This document shows positions 9,601 to 17,311 of a DNA stretch of 64,000 bases, piece after piece. The stretch spans positions 1-64,000 of the forward strand of contig JACRIN010000006.1 in the NCBI GenBank assembly GCA_016220085.1, given 5' to 3'. The stretch's first letter is position 1; every line of letters begins with the position of its first letter. The stretch is from Planctomycetota bacterium (GTDB lineage Bacteria > Planctomycetota > UBA1135 > GCA-002686595). A program made the translations under genes and the position numbers. Under the pieces are notes generated by a model that saw only the letters and a list, made by a program, of their open reading frames with translations, was not told where the DNA came from and ran no database searches.

Positions 9601-10023
9601 GTTCGGGTCGTAGCGCAGGATCAACGGCCGTTCCGCGCCCAGCGGCAGGAACACGCCGTCGAGCTTGTCGCGCACGTCCTGGACCGCGAACGTCATGTTC
9701 GTGCCCCAGTCGAAGTCGAGCACGATGTCGGACGTCTCGGCGCGGCTGATCGACGTCGACCGCACGAGGTGGGGGAGCGTCGAGAGTTGCTCCTGGATGC
9801 GCTCGGAGATCCGATCCTCGACGTCCTCCGGCGCGGCGCCGGGGAACGTCGTCCGCACCGTGAGCGTCGGATAGCTGATCTCCGGCAACAGGTCCATCGG
9901 CAGCTTGCCGAACGAGACCACCCCGAAGACGGCGAGCGAGATCATGAACATGGTGATCGCGACCGGTCGCGAGACCACCGTTCCGATCACTCCGCCGCCC
10001 GTGCGCGCTTGCGTCGAGCCCAT
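6634..10023 (-). CDS. RND-family efflux permease (first subunit)
   Basis: The product is a 1,129-residue AcrB-superfamily permease. The N-terminal helix is followed by the porter-domain motif LPEISYPTLTVRTTFPGAAPEDVE; TM4 carries GVGMVVDNAIVVLES and the C-terminal half GIVVNNAIVLIDRVNQQR. As in the downstream permease, the region between TM6 and TM7 is enlarged and contains an extra hydrophobic hairpin around the stretch GYVLYLVFYWITAPFGWMHD. It starts at ATG 10023, twelve bases after the stop of the membrane-fusion gene. The operon order is adaptor, permease, permease. No TolC-type outer-membrane factor is in the window, so the channel must come from elsewhere. Drug or lipid export is an inference from the family. 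Confidence 0.9.
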   Translation of the reverse strand: MGSTQARTGGGVIGTVVSRPVAITMFMISLAVFGVVSFGKLPMDLLPEISYPTLTVRTTFPGAAPEDVEDRISERIQEQLSTLPHLVRSTSISRAETSDIVLDFDWGTNMTFAVQDVRDKLDGVFLPLGAERPLILRYDPNRDPILRIGLSSARKLGPEKALMQLRWIAENRVKRELESIPGVAAVQVRGGLEEEIRVRVDPFKMAAQNLDPQALQQRLAAENINASGGSVREGSTEYLVRTLNEFQDIAEIENLAIVRRGDAVIRVRDIATVERTHREREVVARLSGAEMVEIAVYREAGANIVDLADKVRHKVFGDEAQQKAAREIEKRGKNPTLNFMEREQTAFLSNRFRDDARFDVLSDQSTFIRSSIEAVKQSGLIGGVLAIGIIWLALRRLPPTVIIGVTLPLSVIVTFAPMYLWGVSLNIMSLGGLALGVGMVVDNAIVVLESITRCRDEGDGLAAAAVRGTREVLGAITASTATSICVFAPIVFVHGVAGRIFGDQAMTVVVSLSASLLVAVIYIPMLAARPMLAGAALGGDGTGHATAWYRHFFDGTVRGVGRGSLGLPLATIAGLLRVVAFVGYVLYLVFYWITAPFGWMHDKAWGAIARVYPGLLRGALAAPWVVLLAVTGLAWFSYERAKTLGLELLPDIHQGEFTVHVGLAVGSPLENTDRVLTELERSVRALDGVALTALTVGVEKDTLTREIEGKHTARLTVRMKPETFTPESEDALLVRVRELVAANAAVRSVEVTRPTPFALEAPVQIEVLGHDLAKLQSVGARVVDAISGIQGLTDVRSSVRPGHPEALIVFDRDKTLEYGLDLQQVSNLVRDQVLGNVSTRFNEGDDRIDVRVMGDEIMLGNVERVLELVVNPAGATPVPLHAVARVIRADGPAEIRRIGNTRAVVVSAATSGLDLGGVNRKIEAALASVEVPNDVVLQLGGKKREMDDAKQNMIFALALALFLVYVVMAVQFESIVQPLIILVSVPLAAVGVMFTLDLLDVPLSVVVFLGLILLAGIVVNNAIVLIDRVNQQRAAGVGVRDALLEAGQTRLRPIYMTAATTVIGLLPMTGWLAWIPGLGSLGTGEGAELNRPLAITVISGLTVSTLLTLVVIPVVYFVVYRRSAPERAA

Positions 10024-10035
10024 GGCGTCAGCGAC

Positions 10036-11376
10036 CTACTTCGCCGACGCGCTCGACGCGTCGATCTCGACCTCGGCGCCCTCTTCGAGGTCGCGGTTGC
10101 CGACGACCACCACGGGCTCGCCGAGCTTCAACGTCGCTTCACCCTGCGCGCGGATCTCGACGAACTCCTCGTCGGAGAGCCCTTCCTCGACCGCGACGCG
10201 CCGCGCGAGGCCGTCGCGGACGACGATCACGTGGCCGACCTCGCCTTCGCGCAGCACCGCGCGCTTCGGCACGACCATCGCGTTCGGATGGCGCTCGGTG
10301 ACGATCTCGAGCCGCACCAGCATCCCGGGCAAGAGCTTCGCGCCCGGGTCGTTCTCCGCGGCGACCTGCATCGCCGCGGTGACGCGGAACGCGCCCGATT
10401 GGGCGTCGATCGTCGGCGAGACGCGCTCGATCGCGCCGCGGAACTTCGCGTTCGGCATCGCCTCGGTCGTCGCGGTCAGCTCGAGGCCGCCCGCGTGGCC
10501 CGGTTCGCCGTTGGCCGTCTCGCGGGGCCGGAACAGCGCGAGTTCGCGCTGCGGCCGGTAGAACACGACGCGCAGCTTCTCGGTGTCGACCAGCGTGAAC
10601 CCGGCGACGCCCGCGCGCGCCGAGAACGAGGTCGTCGCGGCGACGCTGTCGCCGACCTTGAGCGAGCGCAGCGCGATCACGCCGCGCGCCGGCGCGAGGA
10701 TCTCCATGTAGGAGAACATCAGCCGCGCCTGCTCGAGCTGCAGCTCCGCGCGCGCGACGGCGTTCTTCGCGGACTCGTGTTCGACGCGCGTGCGCTCGAG
10801 CGCGAGCTTTGCCGTGTCGTGGTCGGAGACCGCTTGGTCGCGCTGGAGCCGGCTCTGCTCGAGCTCCTTCGCCGAAAGCAGCCCGGGACGCTCGTTGCCC
10901 GCGACCGCGATCATCTCGTTGCGCTCGAAGTCGCGCTGGGCTTGTTCGGAGGAGCGGCGGGCGCTCTCGGCGCGCGATTCCGACTCCTTGATCGCGATCG
11001 CGAGCTTCGGGACGTTGTCGCGCGCTTCCTTCAGCGCGACCTCGGCCTCGCCGACGGCGATCTTCGCCTCGCGATCGTCGAGGCGAGCGAGCACCTGCCC
11101 GGCCTCGACGCGATCGCCTTCCTCGACCAGCACCTCGGTGACCAGCCCGCTCGCTCGCGGCACGATCTCGTGCTGGAACTCGCTCTCGACCTTGGTGGTC
11201 GTGTCGAGCGTCTTCAGCATCTCGCGCTCGGCGACCGGCTCGACCAGGACCCGCGAACGCTCGCGCGGCTTCAGGCCGGTGTCGTTCGTGCTCGCGGCCG
11301 CGGAATCGGTCGGTTGGCAGGCCGCGACGAACAATGCACAGAGCAGGAGCGCTCGGACGGAAATCGATCGATGCAT
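10036..11376 (-). CDS. RND periplasmic adaptor (membrane-fusion lipoprotein)
   Basis: The 446-residue protein has a lipoprotein signal (LFVAAC, Cys about residue 20), so it is anchored in the inner membrane facing the periplasm. It has the HlyD/AcrA layout: a lipoyl half-motif (GLVTEVLVEEGDRVEAGQVLARLDD), a long alpha-hairpin coiled coil (about residues 105-215), the second lipoyl half (LAPARGVIALRSLKVGDSV), then beta-barrel and membrane-proximal domains. It heads the operon with the two permeases and bridges them to an outer-membrane channel. It is transcribed divergently from moeA with only 59 bases between start codons. Confidence 0.92.
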   Translation of the reverse strand: MHRSISVRALLLCALFVAACQPTDSAAASTNDTGLKPRERSRVLVEPVAEREMLKTLDTTTKVESEFQHEIVPRASGLVTEVLVEEGDRVEAGQVLARLDDREAKIAVGEAEVALKEARDNVPKLAIAIKESESRAESARRSSEQAQRDFERNEMIAVAGNERPGLLSAKELEQSRLQRDQAVSDHDTAKLALERTRVEHESAKNAVARAELQLEQARLMFSYMEILAPARGVIALRSLKVGDSVAATTSFSARAGVAGFTLVDTEKLRVVFYRPQRELALFRPRETANGEPGHAGGLELTATTEAMPNAKFRGAIERVSPTIDAQSGAFRVTAAMQVAAENDPGAKLLPGMLVRLEIVTERHPNAMVVPKRAVLREGEVGHVIVVRDGLARRVAVEEGLSDEEFVEIRAQGEATLKLGEPVVVVGNRDLEEGAEVEIDASSASAK

Positions 11377-11420
11377 CTTGGGGGGAAAGGCTCGGGGGAC
11401 CGGGCGGATGCGAAGCTCGC

Positions 11421-11426
11421 TACACT
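11421..11426 (+). promoter_or_regulatory. -10 box of moeA, near-leaderless promoter
   Basis: TACACT ends nine bases before the moeA ATG (11436), and there is no Shine-Dalgarno sequence in between. The expected transcription start is within two or three bases of the ATG. No convincing -35 was found. Confidence 0.5.
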
Positions 11427-11435
11427 GCCGCCTGC

Positions 11436-12650
11436 ATGCGCAGCCCCAAGGAGGCCATTGCCGAGATTCTAGGTTGCGTGACGGGCGTCCGCGACGACGA
11501 GCTCGTCTCGGTGGAGCAGTCTGACGGTCGCGTGCTCTCGCGTCGCGCTTCGTCCGACTTGGATTTGCCGCCGTTCGAAAAGAGTGCCGTCGACGGGTTC
11601 GCCGTGCGCGCGGTCGATTTCGCGGAGTCGAGCGCGCCGAGCGGGGAGCGAAGCCTGCCCATCCTGGGCGAATCCCGCGCTGGCGAGCCTTTCCCCGGCG
11701 AACTCTTGGCGGGAGCGTGCGTCGCGATCTACACCGGCGCCGAGCTGCCGCCGGGCGCCGACGCGGTGGTGATGGTCGAAGACTCGCGCTCCGACGGCGC
11801 GAACGTGGTGCTTCGCGACCGTGTTCGACTCGGGCAAAACGTTTGCCATCGCGGTCAGGACCTGCGCGACGGACAGCTCGTGTTCGAACCCGGCCGTCTG
11901 CTGCGTCCCGCGGATCTCGCGGTGCTCGCGTCGATCGGCTGCGATCCGGTGCCGGTCTGGCGACGCGTCAAGGTGTGCGTGGTCACCACCGGCGACGAGC
12001 TCGTCCCGCCGAGCGCGCGCCCCGGCCCCGGTCAGATCCGCGAGAGCAACACGTTGGAGCTCGCGGCGCTCGCGCGGCGCACCGGGGCCGACGTCACGAA
12101 CCTCGGAGTCGTGCGCGACGTGCCCGCGGAGCTCGCGCGGCGTCTCGCGGACGCGCTCGCGCGCTGCGACGTGCTCGTGACCACCGGCGGCGTCTCGGTC
12201 GGCAAGTACGACTTCGTCGGCGCGGCGCTCGAAGCGCTCGGCGTGCGACCGGTCTTCCACAAGATTGCGATGAAGCCCGGCAAGCCGCTGTGGTTCGGCA
12301 TGCACGGCGAGAAGCCGGTGTTCGCGCTGCCCGGCAACCCGGTCTCGTGCTTCGTCGGTTTCGAGCTCTTCGTGCGGCCGGCGCTCGCGAAGCTCTCGAA
12401 CGCGACGGAGCTCGGCGCGCGCGTGCGCCGCGGACGTTGGTGCGGCGGCGAGCTCGCCGCCAATTCGCGCGAGCAGTACCTGCCGTGCACGACGCGGCCA
12501 GGCAGCGACGGCGTCGAGGAGCTCGTGCCCGTCCGCTGGAATGGTTCCGCCGACGTCGTCGGGCTCGCGCGCTCCGAAGCGCTCGCGGTCGCGCCGATCG
12601 AGACTCGCATCGCGGCCGGCGAAATGGTCGAGTACCGGCTGCTGCCTTGA
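11436..12650 (+). CDS. moeA: Molybdopterin molybdenumtransferase MoeA
   Basis: MoeA inserts molybdate into adenylylated molybdopterin to complete the molybdenum cofactor. The 404-residue length is normal for the family. Domains in order are the N-terminal MoeA domain (PPFEKSAVDGFAVRA, then TGAELPPGADAVVMVED), the MoCF-binding domain (VVTTGDELV, then VLVTTGGVSVGKYDFV, then FHKIAMKPGKPLWFG, then ALPGNPVSCFVGFELFVRP), and the C-terminal domain IV. ATG 11436 gives a proper family start and lies just after a -10 box with no ribosome-binding site. The stop overlaps the TTG start of lnt as TTGA. Confidence 0.95.
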   Translation: MRSPKEAIAEILGCVTGVRDDELVSVEQSDGRVLSRRASSDLDLPPFEKSAVDGFAVRAVDFAESSAPSGERSLPILGESRAGEPFPGELLAGACVAIYTGAELPPGADAVVMVEDSRSDGANVVLRDRVRLGQNVCHRGQDLRDGQLVFEPGRLLRPADLAVLASIGCDPVPVWRRVKVCVVTTGDELVPPSARPGPGQIRESNTLELAALARRTGADVTNLGVVRDVPAELARRLADALARCDVLVTTGGVSVGKYDFVGAALEALGVRPVFHKIAMKPGKPLWFGMHGEKPVFALPGNPVSCFVGFELFVRPALAKLSNATELGARVRRGRWCGGELAANSREQYLPCTTRPGSDGVEELVPVRWNGSADVVGLARSEALAVAPIETRIAAGEMVEYRLLP

Positions 12651-14347
12651 AGTCGGTCGACCCGCTCCCGCCGCTCGCTCCCGCGCGCCGCCTCGTCCTC
12701 CAGCTCGGCGCGTGGCTGCTGCTCGCGCTCGCGAGCCCGGGCATCCTCGTGCCCGACGGCGCGTGGCTGCTCGCGATCCTCGGCGTCGCGCTGTGGAGCC
12801 TCTCGGCGTCGCGGCCCGGCAAGGGCGCGTTCTGGATCGAATGGTTCGCGAGCTCGCTCGGCTGGGCGTGGATCTGCGGGTGGGCGTGGCACGTCTGGCC
12901 GGGCTCGCTGCTCTTCATGGGGCCCGCGAACGGGCTCTACGCGTGCGCGGCGATGGGACTGTTGCGCCGCACGGCGCGGGTCGCGCCGCTCGCGCTCGCC
13001 GCGCCGCTCGCGTGGCTCGGCGTCGAGACGTTGAAGACGATCCTCGAGCCGCCGTTCGGCTTGCCGTGGATGCGCCTCGGCACGCACCTCCACGCCGCGG
13101 ACTGGATCCTCGGCAGCGCGCGCGTCTGGGGCGTGATCGGGCTCGGTTGGGTGCTCGCCGCGCTGGGCGGTTGGGTCGCGGACGTGCTCGGCGGCGGCGG
13201 CTCGAAGCTCGCGCGCTCCGGCGTGTTCGCGGGCGTTCCGCTGCTCGCCGGGGTCTTGCTCTCCGCGCTGGTGGCGGCTCCGGACACCGTCGACGGACCG
13301 AGCGTGCTCCTGGTGCAACCGAACATCGCGCAGGGCCGCAAGATGCGCTCGCGCGGCGGCGACGAGATCTTCAAGGAAGGCCGCGCGCGGACGCTGGAGG
13401 GGCTCGCCGCCGCGCGCGCTTCCGCCGAGCCCGCGCCGGACCTCGTGTGTTGGGGCGAGACGATGCTCGGGATGCCGATCATGGACCGCGGGCTCGCCGC
13501 GGCGATCGAGCAGGGCGCCGCGAGCGATCCGTGGTCGGGCTACGAAGCGGACGTCGAGTGGGTTCACGGCTGGCTCGACGTCGAGGACAACTGGATCGGC
13601 CAAGGTCTCTTCGGCGAGGCGCGGACCGGCGCGGTGTTGCCCGAGGGCACGAGCTTCCTCGCCGGCGCCGAGACGTTCGTCGCGCACGAGGGGCGCGTCC
13701 GACGGCGCAATTCCGTCGTGCTCTGGAACTCGGACGGCCTGCGCGACGGCGTCGCGTCCAAACTCCACCTCGTGCCCGGCGCCGAGACGTTGACCGGGCT
13801 CGAGCGCTTCGCCTGGGCCCGCGGCGCGATCGGCGCGCTCGCGGGCTACGTGCCCGACCTGCTCGCCGACGACCGGACGGGGATCCTCGAGCTCTCGACC
13901 CGCGACGGCCGCCGTTTCCGGTTCGGCGCGAGCGTCTGCTTCGACAACGCGTTCGACGACCCGTACACCGAGCCCGCGCGAGCCGCCGACCTCGCGTTCC
14001 ACCTGATCGTCAGCAACGAGGCCTGGTACCTGCAGAGCCACGAGGTCGATCAGATGATGGCGTTCTCGCACCTGGAGGCCGCGCTGACCGGCCGCTCGGT
14101 CGTGCGCGCGACCAACTCGGGCGCGAGCGCGGTCGTCGGGCCCGATGGGCTCGAGCTCGCGCGCCTCGCGGTCGACGGTTCGGACCGCGAGGTGGGGGGC
14201 AGCCTGCTGGTGACCGTCCCGGTCCCCGCGCCCGGCGTCGGCGTCACCCCTTATGTACGTAGCGAGCGCCTGTGGCAGCTCGCGGTGCTGCTCGCGCCAC
14301 TCGCGGCGCTGTTCGTCGCCCTACGCCGGCGCGACCGAGCGGCGTAG
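12647..14347 (+). CDS. lnt: Apolipoprotein N-acyltransferase
   Basis: Lnt attaches the third acyl chain to the N-terminal Cys of lipoproteins at the periplasmic face of the inner membrane, and the many lipoproteins in this window would be its substrates. The N-terminal half is a multi-helix membrane domain and the C-terminal half a nitrilase-type domain. The catalytic triad is visible as E271 (CWGETM), K372 (ASKLHLVPGAE) and C431 (GASVCFDNAF). The protein has 566 residues, about 50 more than E. coli Lnt; the extra length lies around residues 280-350, between Glu and Lys. The start is inferred as TTG 12647, overlapping the moeA stop; no other start gives the membrane domain. A final hydrophobic helix precedes the stop. 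Confidence 0.9.
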   Translation: MKSVDPLPPLAPARRLVLQLGAWLLLALASPGILVPDGAWLLAILGVALWSLSASRPGKGAFWIEWFASSLGWAWICGWAWHVWPGSLLFMGPANGLYACAAMGLLRRTARVAPLALAAPLAWLGVETLKTILEPPFGLPWMRLGTHLHAADWILGSARVWGVIGLGWVLAALGGWVADVLGGGGSKLARSGVFAGVPLLAGVLLSALVAAPDTVDGPSVLLVQPNIAQGRKMRSRGGDEIFKEGRARTLEGLAAARASAEPAPDLVCWGETMLGMPIMDRGLAAAIEQGAASDPWSGYEADVEWVHGWLDVEDNWIGQGLFGEARTGAVLPEGTSFLAGAETFVAHEGRVRRRNSVVLWNSDGLRDGVASKLHLVPGAETLTGLERFAWARGAIGALAGYVPDLLADDRTGILELSTRDGRRFRFGASVCFDNAFDDPYTEPARAADLAFHLIVSNEAWYLQSHEVDQMMAFSHLEAALTGRSVVRATNSGASAVVGPDGLELARLAVDGSDREVGGSLLVTVPVPAPGVGVTPYVRSERLWQLAVLLAPLAALFVALRRRDRAA

Positions 14348-14483
14348 GTGGGCGTGGCGAGCGAGCGCTGCAGGCGAGCGACGCGGGCGAGCGACACAGC
14401 TTGGCTGCCGCAGCTTGGCGCCGTAACCGGACGGCCGAGCCAGGTAATCACGCCGATGTCGACGACAGACGGGTCAACGTCCC
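14348..14483. other. Intergenic region after lnt
   Basis: This is the first part of the 325-base gap between lnt and the coiled-coil gene. No gene, repeat or terminator with a T-run was seen. A promoter follows at 14484-14513 and then a 5' leader of about 150 bases without a clear Shine-Dalgarno sequence. Confidence 0.5.
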
Positions 14484-14513
14484 TTGACCCTCGCTCGACA
14501 CCCTCCCTATACT
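14484..14513 (+). promoter_or_regulatory. Sigma-70-type promoter
   Basis: TTGACC (14484-14489), an 18-base spacer, and TATACT (14508-14513) followed by CCCCGCC. It is the best vegetative promoter in the window and drives the coiled-coil gene at 14673 with a leader of about 150 bases. Confidence 0.8.
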
Positions 14514-14672
14514 CCCCGCCCTCTCCAGTTCGACTCCGGCCCACCCAGACTCGATCCGCGCCCGGTGCTAGCCCCTGCGCTCCGCACCCCGCGCGCGTCC
14601 CCAAAGCCGAAGCCAGCCGAAGTTGAACGGGTCCCCATCCGACTCTCGACACCCCGCCCTTCTCATCGACGT

Positions 14673-15530
14673 ATGAGCACGATCGGCAAGATCTTCATCA
14701 TCCTCAACGCGCTCCTCGCCGCGGCCTTCTTGGGCTACGCGGTCCACTCGCTCGGGAAGACCAAGCAAGTGATGGAGGATCACAAGAAGGTCCTGGCGGA
14801 ACGCGACGCGAAGGTCGCGGATCAGGACAAGCAGATCGCTGACCTCAGCACCCGCCTGAACGGCGAAGCCGGTGCGAAGGCCGAGGCTCGCGCCGAAGCG
14901 GTCAACAACAAGGACCTCGCCGATCGCAACCAACGCGACCTCGACGCGTCGAAGGACGAGGCCTCGAAGCTCAAGTCGCAGCTCGACAAGATCAGCGAGA
15001 GTCTCGGCGGCTTCAACACGACCAACCAGGACCTGATCGCCGCCAAGGACAAGGCCTTCACGGAAGCCCGCGACGCCGAGAAGGCGCGCGACCAGGCGCT
15101 GGAAGAGAAGATGGCCGCCGAGACGGCGCGCCGTGACGCGGAAGACGCGCTCGCCGCCGCGAACGTCGAGATCGAAGGCCTGAAGACCGAGGTCGCCTCG
15201 GCCGGCCAGAGCATCGACGACCTGAACACCAAGCTCAGCACGGTGGTCGCGGTCACCGGCGTCGACATCGGCAAGATCGCCGCGCAGCCGCAGATCGACG
15301 GCGCGGTGATGGGGATCTCCTACGACATCAAGCCGGGCCTCCTGACGCTGAACGTCGGCTCCGACGCGGGCGTCACCGCCGGCATGACCTTCGAGATCTA
15401 CCGCGGCAGCACCTACAAGGGCCAGGCGCGCGTCCAAAAGGTCCTGAACAACATGTGCTCGGCGCTGATCACGCGCCCGGTCGCCGGTCAAACGATCGGC
15501 CAAGGCGACAGCGCCTCGACCCGCCTCTGA
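14673..15530 (+). CDS. Membrane-anchored coiled-coil protein
   Basis: The 285-residue protein has one N-terminal membrane segment (IGKIFIILNALLAAAFLGYAV, residues 4-24), a long Ala/Lys/Glu/Asp-rich coiled coil (about 28-200), and a small globular C-terminal domain (about 205-285) with a beta-rich stretch, GLLTLNVGSDAGVTAGMTFEIYRG, like the turns of OB or SH3-like folds. The N-terminus reads as an uncleaved signal anchor, placing the coiled coil and C-terminal domain outside the cytoplasm. A strong promoter lies upstream. A small membrane-protein gene follows after 31 bases, so the two likely work together. The family is not recognised; a structural envelope role is only a guess. Confidence 0.85.
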   Translation: MSTIGKIFIILNALLAAAFLGYAVHSLGKTKQVMEDHKKVLAERDAKVADQDKQIADLSTRLNGEAGAKAEARAEAVNNKDLADRNQRDLDASKDEASKLKSQLDKISESLGGFNTTNQDLIAAKDKAFTEARDAEKARDQALEEKMAAETARRDAEDALAAANVEIEGLKTEVASAGQSIDDLNTKLSTVVAVTGVDIGKIAAQPQIDGAVMGISYDIKPGLLTLNVGSDAGVTAGMTFEIYRGSTYKGQARVQKVLNNMCSALITRPVAGQTIGQGDSASTRL

Positions 15531-15561
15531 TCCCGGCCCACCCCCGAAGGGACTACGAACC

Positions 15562-15768
15562 ATGGCCAAGAGCACTCGGATGAGCAAGCGTGCGGCGTCC
15601 GCGCCGACGCCGGTCCAACAAGCGCAAGTCGTCGAGGCGTCGGCTTCCAGCGAAGCCAGCGTCTACGCCGGGGTCGCGATCGTCGCGACGCTGGTGTTCC
15701 TAGTCGCCTGCATCATGATGGATCACGAGCTCGGGCCGCTCGGCAGCGGCCTCTTCTTCAAGGGCTGA
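15562..15768 (+). CDS. Small single-span membrane protein
   Basis: The 68-residue protein has a basic N-terminus (MAKSTRMSKR), a polar Gln/Ala/Ser linker, one membrane helix (VYAGVAIVATLVFLVACIMM, about residues 34-53) and a short tail ending LFFKG. It is preceded by a purine-rich GAAGGGA element and follows the coiled-coil gene closely. An intrinsic terminator after it closes this two-gene unit. No family was recognised. Confidence 0.75.
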   Translation: MAKSTRMSKRAASAPTPVQQAQVVEASASSEASVYAGVAIVATLVFLVACIMMDHELGPLGSGLFFKG

Positions 15769-15786
15769 GCTCCCGCTTCGAATCAC

Positions 15787-15830
15787 GCGCGGCCGTCGTC
15801 CTCTCCGGACGGTGGCCGCGCTGCTTTTTT
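15787..15830 (+). terminator. Rho-independent terminator
   Basis: GCGCGGCC (15787-15794) pairs with GGCCGCGC (15814-15821). The stem is extended inside by CCGTC/GACGG pairing and is followed by a run of six T (15825-15830). It lies 19 bases after the stop of the small membrane-protein gene. Confidence 0.8.
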
Positions 15831-16067
15831 GGCCGGGCGCTTGCCCGGAGCCTCGGCGGTGCGCGAGGGCGGGGCGTCGACGCGCGGCCGGCGAGCGGCG
15901 GGCGTGCGGCGCGGCCAACGCTCGCGCGGCCGAAGCTCGGGCGGGAGTCGCGGGCCGCCGGCGCGAGCTTCGACGAGCGAGCTCTCCGCTCACATCGCGT
16001 CGCTCGCCGCGAGCGCGCCAACCTCGCGAGCACGCCGGTAGGGACGCGCATTTCGCGCGATCCACGC
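15831..16067. other. Intergenic region before mreB
   Basis: The 447-base gap between 15768 and 16216 holds the terminator above and a possible mreB promoter at 16068. The remaining 240 bases are very GC-rich with no supported gene or repeat. Confidence 0.5.
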
Positions 16068-16073
16068 TAGACT
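16068..16073 (+). promoter_or_regulatory. Probable -10 box of the mre operon
   Basis: TAGACT followed by CCGTGCG has the form of the other -10 elements here. No -35 resembling TTGnnn lies 16-18 bases upstream. The predicted mreB leader is about 140 bases. Confidence 0.4.
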
Positions 16074-16131
16074 CCGTGCGTTCTGCGGGGCGGAAGCTCG
16101 ACGCGCGCGCGACGCGCCGGATGCCCGCCCG

Positions 16132-16154
16132 CGCACGCCGCGCGTCGGCGTGCG
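16132..16154 (+). promoter_or_regulatory. Leader hairpin of mreB
   Basis: CGCACGCCG (16132-16140) pairs perfectly with CGGCGTGCG (16146-16154) over a five-base loop. It sits 62 bases before the mreB start in the predicted leader. The role is unknown. Confidence 0.5.
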
Positions 16155-16215
16155 AAAGCGAGAGAGGGACACACGAGCGCGCTCGGGCGAGTCTCAGTGA
16201 GAAGGGTACGGGGTC

Positions 16216-17274
16216 TTGGAATCCAATCCGTGGCAATGGGTGCTGGGTCGATTCTCCGTCGACATGGGGATCGATCTGGGTACCGCCAATACGCTGGTCA
16301 CGGTGCGCGGACGCGGCATCATCTTGAATGAGCCCAGCGTCGTCGCCGTGAAGAAGGGCACCAACGAGGTGCTGCTCGACGGCATGGCGGTCGGCAAGGC
16401 CGCGAAGGACATGCTCGGCAAGGCGCCGTCCGGCATCGAGGTCATCCGCCCGCTGCGCAACGGCGTGATCGCGGACTTCGAGGTCACCGAGCGCATGCTG
16501 CGCTACTTCATCACCAAGGTCCATGAAGGCCGCACGTGGGTGAAGCCCCAGGTCGTGATCTCGGTGCCGGTCGGCATCACTGCGGTCGAGCGTCGCGCGG
16601 TGATCCACTCGGCGGAACGCGCCGGCGCGCGCCGCGTGTTCCTGATCGACGAGCCGATGGCCGCCGGCATCGGCGTGCAATTGCCGGTGACCGAACCGCG
16701 CGGCTCGCTGATCGTCGACATCGGCGGCGGCACGAGCGAAATCGCGGTGATCGCGCTCGCCGGCCTGGTTTGCGCGACCAGCTTGCGCATCGCGGGCGAC
16801 GAGCTCGACGACGCGATCATCAATCACCTGCGCCGTCACCACAACCTGGCGATCGGCGAGCAGAGCGCGGAGCGCATCAAGCTGACGATCGGCTCGGCGT
16901 GGCCGCTCGAGCAAGAGCTCTCGATGATCGTCGCCGGCCGCGACACCGTGCACGGCCTGCCGCGGCGCACGTCTGTGACCTCGATCGAGATCCGTGAAGC
17001 ACTCTCGGGCCCGGTGCGCCAGATCTGCGAGGCGACGCGCTCGATCCTCGAGGAAGCGCCGCCCGAAATCTCCGCGGACATCGTCGAGACCGGCGTGACG
17101 CTGGTCGGCGGTGGCGCGCTGCTCCCGGGCCTCGCGAACGCGATGAGCGAGCTGCTCGGCATCCCGGCGCGCGTCGCCGAGGATCCCCTGACCGCGGTCG
17201 CGCGCGGCACCGGTGTGTTCCTCGAGCGCCTGGACGACTTCTCGTCGGTGCTCTCGACCGACGACGAAGGCTGA
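16216..17274 (+). CDS. mreB: Rod-shape determining actin MreB
   Basis: MreB is the bacterial actin that forms membrane-associated filaments and directs the elongasome. The 352-residue protein has the actin-fold nucleotide motifs: phosphate 1 MGIDLGTANTLV, connect 1 with PVGITAVERRAV, phosphate 2 LIVDIGGGTSEIAVI, and the adenosine motif VTLVGGGALLPGL. The amphipathic start ESNPWQWVLGRF could bind membrane. The start is TTG 16216, preceded by a GAGAAGGG ribosome-binding site at about 16199-16206; the next codons match MreB, and no ATG is suitably placed. It is the first gene of mreB-mreC-mreD-PBP2-rodA. Confidence 0.96.
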   Translation: MESNPWQWVLGRFSVDMGIDLGTANTLVTVRGRGIILNEPSVVAVKKGTNEVLLDGMAVGKAAKDMLGKAPSGIEVIRPLRNGVIADFEVTERMLRYFITKVHEGRTWVKPQVVISVPVGITAVERRAVIHSAERAGARRVFLIDEPMAAGIGVQLPVTEPRGSLIVDIGGGTSEIAVIALAGLVCATSLRIAGDELDDAIINHLRRHHNLAIGEQSAERIKLTIGSAWPLEQELSMIVAGRDTVHGLPRRTSVTSIEIREALSGPVRQICEATRSILEEAPPEISADIVETGVTLVGGGALLPGLANAMSELLGIPARVAEDPLTAVARGTGVFLERLDDFSSVLSTDDEG

Positions 17275-17311
17275 ACGACCCGCGTTCGCGAACGGCTGGG
17301 AGGCGATCGCC

